Below, in pieces: positions 59,116 through 64,000 of a stretch of 64,000 bases of DNA (the first letter of the stretch is position 1; each line of letters begins with the position of its first letter). The notes beneath the pieces are model-generated. The model had not been told where the DNA came from. It ran no database searches and saw nothing but the letters and a program-made list of their open reading frames with translations. The position numbers and the translations under genes were made by a program. The DNA lies in contig MGTZ01000060.1 of assembly GCA_001799715.1 (NCBI GenBank), positions 30,120 to 94,119 of the forward strand, given 5' to 3'. The stretch is from Elusimicrobia bacterium GWB2_63_16. GTDB taxonomy: Bacteria; Elusimicrobiota; Elusimicrobia; Elusimicrobiales; UBA9959.

Positions 59116-61488
59116 ATGAAAACAATTCGAGGACTCCTGCGGGCCGTAAGTACTCCTCATACGCAGGAGTTCTCCATTTTCTCTCCCGGCCGCAACCCGG
59201 CGCTTTCGGCTGTCGTTGCGGCCGTGCTCTTCTTCCTGCCCGCGACTGCGAAGTCCGGAACGATCTCCATCTATAACAACGCCGATTCCGGCACAGGGTC
59301 CCTGCGCTGGGCCATAGACATCTCCAATACCGCCGGCGGGACCAACGCCATAAACTGGATATACGGCGCCGGCGGCACGCTGACGCTGCTTAGCGATCTG
59401 CCCGCCATAAACGGCAATACCACCCTGGACGCCTCCAATTCCATCACCGACGCCGTCATCGCCGACTCCACGAACTCCATGTCGCTGGGGGGTGCGGTCA
59501 CATTCCGCAACGACAGCATCTCCAGCACCTGGACCATACACGAGGATATCGGCGGGTCTGGCTCGTTTATCAAGACCGGCGACGGAACACTGGTGCTAAC
59601 CGGCGACAATAGCTACTCCGGGGGGACATACATTAACGGAGGGATACTCGCGACCGACGAGGACGGGTCCCTGGGGACATCCGGAGCCGGGTTATCACTG
59701 GACGGCGGCAGGCTGAGGCTGCTGGCCGATATTTCATCCGGCAGGGCCATTGTGCTCGGACCGGCCGGGGGCATATTCGATACCAACTCCTGCACGCTCG
59801 CCCTCACCGGCGCGATAAGCGGCCCCGGCGGCCTCCAAAAGACAGGAAGCGGGACACTCGCTCTTTACTCGGCCGGCACCTATCTGGGAACCACCGCCAT
59901 AAACGCCGGCACCCTTGTCCTTGGAACCGACAATGCCATCTCCGCGGTTAGCACGGCCACGCTGGCTTCCGGCGCCGTACTTGACCTTGGCGGCCACACA
60001 CAGGCCCTGGCCGCTATCGCCAGCGCGGGAACCCTGCGCCTTCAACTGCGGACCGGGGCAACGAACCTTGCCGTCGCGGGGACTGCGGATATCGGGGGAA
60101 GTTCGCTGCATGTGAGTTATAGCCCGCAGATAATTACGGAGGGGCAGGCCTTTACGCCCATAACGTCCACGCTCCTTAACGGGGTTTTCGCCAATATCTA
60201 TTCGCCCGCGGCCGTGAGTTTCACCCCGTCGTATTACAGCGACCGGGTGGTGCTTACCGCCTCGCTGGTACCATTCACGGAAATAGGCGCCACCGCCAAC
60301 CAGCGTGCCGTCGGCGCCGCGCTGGAGCCGCTGCGTGCAACCCCCGCCGGGGACATGGCGACGGTGCTGGCCGCGCTTTACACGCTGGAAGCCGAACCTC
60401 TGCGGGCCGCTCTGGATCAGATAGGGCCGGCCTCTCTGTCGTCCCTCCGTGGTCTCGCCCTCGGCTCGGCGGAGTTGCGTTCCTCGGCCTTCAGGGCGCG
60501 GGCCGAAGACCTGTCCGCCGGCACGGCAAGAAAGAGCTTTACTTCATATACCGGCGAAAAGAAGCGGATGCCGGATATCGAATACGAAGAGACCGCCCCG
60601 CGGCGCAGGGCCAGTAACCCGACGCGCCCGGCGGCGGATAACGCACCGCTGGCCTTTTTCGCCGCGGCGAACGGGGTTTCGGCCAGGGAACTTCCGGAAA
60701 AAGACGGAGGGGAGAAAGCAGGTTACGAACTTACCGGCGGCGGGTTGTACGCCGGCGCGGACTACGCTCTGACAAGCCATTTAACTTTAGGGCTGCTCAC
60801 CGGGTTCAACAGGCAGAAAGCGGACGTCTACTACCCTTCCGACGCCGAGGTGTCCGCCGACTCCGCGCATTACGGAGCCTACGCCTCGGCCTCCGCAGGC
60901 GACCTGGTGCTGCGCCTTTACGCCGGGCGCACCAGGGATACTTATAAAACAAAGCGCGATATAACATTTGAAAGCGTTTCGAGGACGGCAAAGGGCGCGC
61001 CGCGCGGCACGGAAGAGAATCTTGAAGCCGGCCTGGAATACCGCTTCCCCGCCTCTACGCCCGCCGGCGGCTTTGTCCCTTACCTTACGCTCAACTCCGA
61101 CAGGCTCAGAACGGACGCGTTCACAGAAACCGGGGCAGGGGACCTGAACCTCACGGTCAGCCCCGCCCGAACACGCTCGCTGCGCTCCACGGCGGGCATA
61201 CGCTATTTCGAGGCAGTAGAGAACTACGGCAGCGTTATCAGGATGAGCCTTTCCGGGGCCTGGGAAAAAGAGCATGAAGATCCGGGAATGGCGCTCACGT
61301 CGTCCCTGGCCGCCGGGGGAGACTCTTTCACAGCAGCGCCCGGAACGACGGCGCGCAACGCGCTGACCACCTCCGCCAGAGTGAGTATGGCGCAAGGCTC
61401 TTTTTCCTATTACCTGGGGTATTCCGGTGAGTTCCGCAAACGCTACTACGCGCACCTGGCCTCACTGGGATTTTCGTTCCGGTTTTGA
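59116..61488 (+). CDS. Type Va autotransporter with beta-helix passenger
   Basis: The 790-residue product has a long signal region (a basic start, then hydrophobic 'LSAVVAAVLFFLPATAKSG'). The passenger (about 50-400) contains autotransporter-associated repeats such as 'GSGSFIKTGDGTLVLTGDNS' and 'LQKTGSGTLALYSAGTYLGT'. A linker helix follows, and a C-terminal 12-strand autotransporter barrel (about 520-790) with 'LTGGGLYAGADYAL' and the terminal 'LASLGFSFRF'. The passenger is short and has no protease motif. It follows the sigma/anti-sigma/Spy-like genes by 34 bases and precedes a BamA-family gene needed to insert such barrels. It may be part of the sigma regulon. Confidence 0.87.
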   Translation: MKTIRGLLRAVSTPHTQEFSIFSPGRNPALSAVVAAVLFFLPATAKSGTISIYNNADSGTGSLRWAIDISNTAGGTNAINWIYGAGGTLTLLSDLPAINGNTTLDASNSITDAVIADSTNSMSLGGAVTFRNDSISSTWTIHEDIGGSGSFIKTGDGTLVLTGDNSYSGGTYINGGILATDEDGSLGTSGAGLSLDGGRLRLLADISSGRAIVLGPAGGIFDTNSCTLALTGAISGPGGLQKTGSGTLALYSAGTYLGTTAINAGTLVLGTDNAISAVSTATLASGAVLDLGGHTQALAAIASAGTLRLQLRTGATNLAVAGTADIGGSSLHVSYSPQIITEGQAFTPITSTLLNGVFANIYSPAAVSFTPSYYSDRVVLTASLVPFTEIGATANQRAVGAALEPLRATPAGDMATVLAALYTLEAEPLRAALDQIGPASLSSLRGLALGSAELRSSAFRARAEDLSAGTARKSFTSYTGEKKRMPDIEYEETAPRRRASNPTRPAADNAPLAFFAAANGVSARELPEKDGGEKAGYELTGGGLYAGADYALTSHLTLGLLTGFNRQKADVYYPSDAEVSADSAHYGAYASASAGDLVLRLYAGRTRDTYKTKRDITFESVSRTAKGAPRGTEENLEAGLEYRFPASTPAGGFVPYLTLNSDRLRTDAFTETGAGDLNLTVSPARTRSLRSTAGIRYFEAVENYGSVIRMSLSGAWEKEHEDPGMALTSSLAAGGDSFTAAPGTTARNALTTSARVSMAQGSFSYYLGYSGEFRKRYYAHLASLGFSFRF

Positions 61489-61500
61489 CCTGTAAGCATC

Positions 61501-63831
61501 ATGAGAACATTAAAGCAACTCGCGTTATTTGTGTTTGCGTTCACTGGCCTTGCGCCGGCCGGCGTCACAGCCGCCGCCTCCGGAGAACTATGGGAAGTCG
61601 GTGAGGTTGTCGTTACAGGCACGAAGAACATAAAGCCAAAGGCCATAGTGAGAACGGTAAAGGCGAAGAAAGGCCGATCTTACCGGAAGTCTTTCGTCAG
61701 TCAGGATATAGAGGCTTTAATGGGACTCGGCAGCGTCGAAAAAGTCTCGGTGGATATAGAGGAACTTCCGGGGCGGGAGGTATCTCCGAAGCTTTCAAAG
61801 GCCGGCGCCGCGGCGGTCGCGCGCGTTACCTATCAGGTAGCGGAGAAACCGGCGGTGAAGACCATAACGGTGGTCGGCGCCAAGGGCATGTCGAAGGGCG
61901 CCGTGAAGGACGAGATGAGGCTCAAGGAGAAGGACTTCTTCGACGAGCTGACTGTGCGCGAGGACATGGGAAAGATAACGGACAAGTATCGCGAGAAAGG
62001 CTTTATAGACGCAAAGGCCGGCTACGAAGTGAGCTACGACACCGCAGCCTCGCTGTGCTTCCTGACGATAACCGTTACCGAAGGGAAAAAGGCCCGGATA
62101 GCAGAAGTTCTCTTTGCTGGCGTTGCCGGCTTCCCCGCGAAGAAACTAAGGAAAAAGCTGAAGAACCGCCCGAAGAAGCTATATTCCCCGCAGGAACTGG
62201 ACTCTGACCTGAAGAGCTTAGAGACCTTTTATAAGAACAACGGCTACGCGGACTTCAAGCTGGCAGGTTCCTCTGTAGTGTTTAACGAGGACCGTTCCAG
62301 CGCAACGCTGCATATCTCCATTTCAGAAGGCAACCGCCAGCGTTTCGGCGCCGTCTACTTCTCCGGCAACACCGTGCTGCTTTCCAGCGAACTGGAAACC
62401 GCGGTGGATTTCAGCCGGGGCAAATATTACGAGCAGGAGAGCTTCGAGACCACACTCCGGGCCATACAGGAGAAATACGCCGACAAGGGCTACCTGAAGG
62501 CGCTTGTGGAGCCGGTAAAGGCGCCGAATGAAAAGACCGGAGAGACCGACATAACTTTCCATATCTCCGAGAACAGCCGCATATACGTGTCACACATCGA
62601 CGTGGAAGGCAATAAGGCCGCCAAGACGCATGTACTGCGGCGGGAGATAACGCAGAAGGAGGGGGAACCGTTCAGTTCCTCCAAGATCAGACGCAGCCAG
62701 GAGAAGTTGTTCAACCTGGGGTTCATCGACGACGTGAACCCGGTCATCAACCCGACGGAGGACCCGGACAAGGTGGACCTGGTCTTCGACGTGACGGAGG
62801 GCAAGCCGGGAATGCTTACCGCGGGCGCGGGCCTCTCCTCCTCCGACGGGCTTGTTGGCACGCTGTCCCTGTCGCACTTGAACCTTTTTGGGCGGGCCCA
62901 TAAACTTTCCCTCTCCACCAATTTCGGCAAGAAGGTGCAGGATTACAACGTGGACTGGTCCATGCCCTGGATAGGGAATTCGCCCACATCGCTCGGGGTC
63001 AACCTCTTCAACGCGCGCCGCGATAAACCATATGAGGACACCACGGCCGCCTATACCGAAAAGCGCACCGGCGGCAGAGTTACCGTGGCCCCCCGCTTCA
63101 GCGACGACAAGTATAAGCTCACGACCTCCTACACCTATGAGAAGGTCAGGATCTACAACGTGGACGAGGAATACACCAGCGAACTGCAGGCAGGAACCAG
63201 CGTGACTTCGTCCATCTTCGTGGAGTTCGCCCGCGATACCCGCGACAGCACCTTCGACCCTACGCGGGGCTGCCGCACCTCGCTGGGACTGGAATACGCA
63301 GGCGGTCCTCTGCGGGGGGATGTGAACTATTACAAGCCTACCCTTTCACACAGCTATAACCTGAAACTGTTCTCCATAGACAGCTACCCCTTCGTGCTGT
63401 CCGTGGCCAACAGGCTGGGCTTCATAGGCCGCTTCGGCAGCACCCGGAGCGTGCCGGTATACGAGCGTTTCTTCCTGGGCGGGGCCGAGACGGTGCGCGG
63501 CTACTCCAATAACGGCCAGATCGGACCGGAGAACGGCGGCAAGGTGTACGACGTGATGAACATAGAGTTCAAGTTCCCGCTGGCGCGGGAACGGCGCCGC
63601 ACCATTGTGCAGTGGGCCTTCTTCTTCGACCTGGGCAACTCCTGGGACAGTTTTGACGACGTCTCTATGCGCTTTGGCACGGGCACCACCAACCTCAAAG
63701 CGGGCGCCGGCTTCGGCATACGCTTCACCACCCCGGCTTTCCCGATACGCCTCGACTGGGGCTACGGCTTTAATCACAAGAGCGGAGAGCAGCGTTCCGA
63801 CATCTATTTTACGCTTGGGAATCTATTCTGA
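61501..63831 (+). CDS. bamA: BamA/Omp85-family outer-membrane assembly protein
   Basis: The 776-residue product has a signal peptide (1-25) and about five POTRA domains (about 30-430). The first begins 'VGEVVVTGTKNIKPKAIVRT'; later ones include 'AVKTITVVGAKGMSKGAVKD' and 'IYVSHIDVEGNKAAKTHVLR'. The surface-antigen barrel follows, with family motifs 'ARDTRDSTFDPTRGCRTSLG' and 'FFLGGAETVRGYSNNGQIGP' (the VRGY/F loop), ending 'SDIYFTLGNLF'. It inserts barrel proteins into the outer membrane. It starts 12 bases after the autotransporter gene. It could be the housekeeping BamA or an extra copy dedicated to the adjacent proteins. Confidence 0.92.
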   Translation: MRTLKQLALFVFAFTGLAPAGVTAAASGELWEVGEVVVTGTKNIKPKAIVRTVKAKKGRSYRKSFVSQDIEALMGLGSVEKVSVDIEELPGREVSPKLSKAGAAAVARVTYQVAEKPAVKTITVVGAKGMSKGAVKDEMRLKEKDFFDELTVREDMGKITDKYREKGFIDAKAGYEVSYDTAASLCFLTITVTEGKKARIAEVLFAGVAGFPAKKLRKKLKNRPKKLYSPQELDSDLKSLETFYKNNGYADFKLAGSSVVFNEDRSSATLHISISEGNRQRFGAVYFSGNTVLLSSELETAVDFSRGKYYEQESFETTLRAIQEKYADKGYLKALVEPVKAPNEKTGETDITFHISENSRIYVSHIDVEGNKAAKTHVLRREITQKEGEPFSSSKIRRSQEKLFNLGFIDDVNPVINPTEDPDKVDLVFDVTEGKPGMLTAGAGLSSSDGLVGTLSLSHLNLFGRAHKLSLSTNFGKKVQDYNVDWSMPWIGNSPTSLGVNLFNARRDKPYEDTTAAYTEKRTGGRVTVAPRFSDDKYKLTTSYTYEKVRIYNVDEEYTSELQAGTSVTSSIFVEFARDTRDSTFDPTRGCRTSLGLEYAGGPLRGDVNYYKPTLSHSYNLKLFSIDSYPFVLSVANRLGFIGRFGSTRSVPVYERFFLGGAETVRGYSNNGQIGPENGGKVYDVMNIEFKFPLARERRRTIVQWAFFFDLGNSWDSFDDVSMRFGTGTTNLKAGAGFGIRFTTPAFPIRLDWGYGFNHKSGEQRSDIYFTLGNLF

Positions 63832-63846
63832 GAATGGAGGCGAGTT

Positions 63847-64000
63847 ATGAGAAAAACAGATCCACTTATGCGGCGCGCGGTGCGGATAATTACCCCCGCG
63901 CAGGATGGCACTATGAGCCCCGCAGACAACTGGTACACGGCCGCGGCCGCTCCCGAAGGGACTCCGGTAGAATTCTCGGTTAACGGCGGAGCCTGGAGAG
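63847..64000 (+). CDS. Truncated gene at the window edge, unknown protein
   Basis: An ATG at 63847 with a good ribosome site (AATGGAGGCGAGTT) opens a frame that runs off the window after 51 residues. There is no signal peptide. The visible part contains 'VEFSVNGGAWR', similar to 'MDISINDQPWQPC' of the small unknown protein at 42554. It starts 15 bases after the BamA-family gene, so it is probably in the same operon. Confidence 0.55.
   Translation, partial: MRKTDPLMRRAVRIITPAQDGTMSPADNWYTAAAAPEGTPVEFSVNGGAWR

Overview
The window is about 64 kb of gene-dense, GC-rich DNA from a Gram-negative bacterium. It carries BamA, an autotransporter, TolC and RND efflux genes, and many signal peptides. 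The combination of PorV/UPF0164-type outer-membrane proteins, giant secreted proteins with FlgD-Ig or type 9-like C-terminal sorting domains, a Bat operon and a FliG/MotAB-type cluster points to the Elusimicrobiota or a related lineage. That assignment is inference; no rRNA gene is present. All convincing genes are on the + strand except one RDD membrane protein (31038-31925). The window opens inside one gene and closes inside another.

Region 1 (1-16578) is the most unusual. It begins with the end of a giant protein of about 19 Ig-like repeats, a tiny gene holding only a signal peptide and the same sorting domain, and a PorV-like barrel fused to TPRs. After a strong terminator comes a compact motor operon. 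Its first gene combines a FliF ring-building (RBM3-like) domain, one membrane helix and FliG middle/C-terminal domains in one chain. It is followed by MotA, two MotB-like proteins (only the first keeps the proton-carrying Asp) and a CheY-like receiver. No rod, hook, filament or flagellar export gene is visible. Directly downstream lie another secreted sorting-domain protein (SBBP repeats), another PorV-like protein and a TPR-LysM protein. My hypothesis is a filament-less, ion-driven rotary machine linked to surface display or gliding.

Region 2 (16600-33500) is mostly housekeeping: fatty-acid CoA ligase, CCA-adding-type nucleotidyltransferase, GTP cyclohydrolase I, tRNA-Gly(CCC) followed by a repeat-rich scar, an AMPK-type glycogen-binding-domain protein, a 1,921-residue Kelch/FN3 secreted protein paired with a third PorV-like gene, the spermidine pair speD-speE, a DksA/TraR-like regulator with a histone-H1-like tail, an RDD protein, a class II glutamine amidotransferase and a HEAT-repeat protein.

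Region 3 (33500-42300) is a complete Bat operon (moxR, DUF58, BatD-like, batA, a batB-batC fusion, batD, batE), tightly overlapped, followed by rpiB. Region 4 (42300-52300) has single genes separated by clear terminators: an unknown small protein under a dyad-containing promoter, a pyruvate kinase lacking its C-terminal domain, an S41 peptidase, two secreted hypotheticals, a DUF481 protein, mscL, a soluble two-component pair and amtB. Region 5 (52300-64000) is an envelope and efflux block: marR with operator-like repeats, a TolC-family gene and an RND pump without an adaptor gene, then ECF sigma, zinc anti-sigma and Spy/CnrX-like genes leading into an autotransporter, a BamA-family protein and a truncated unknown gene.
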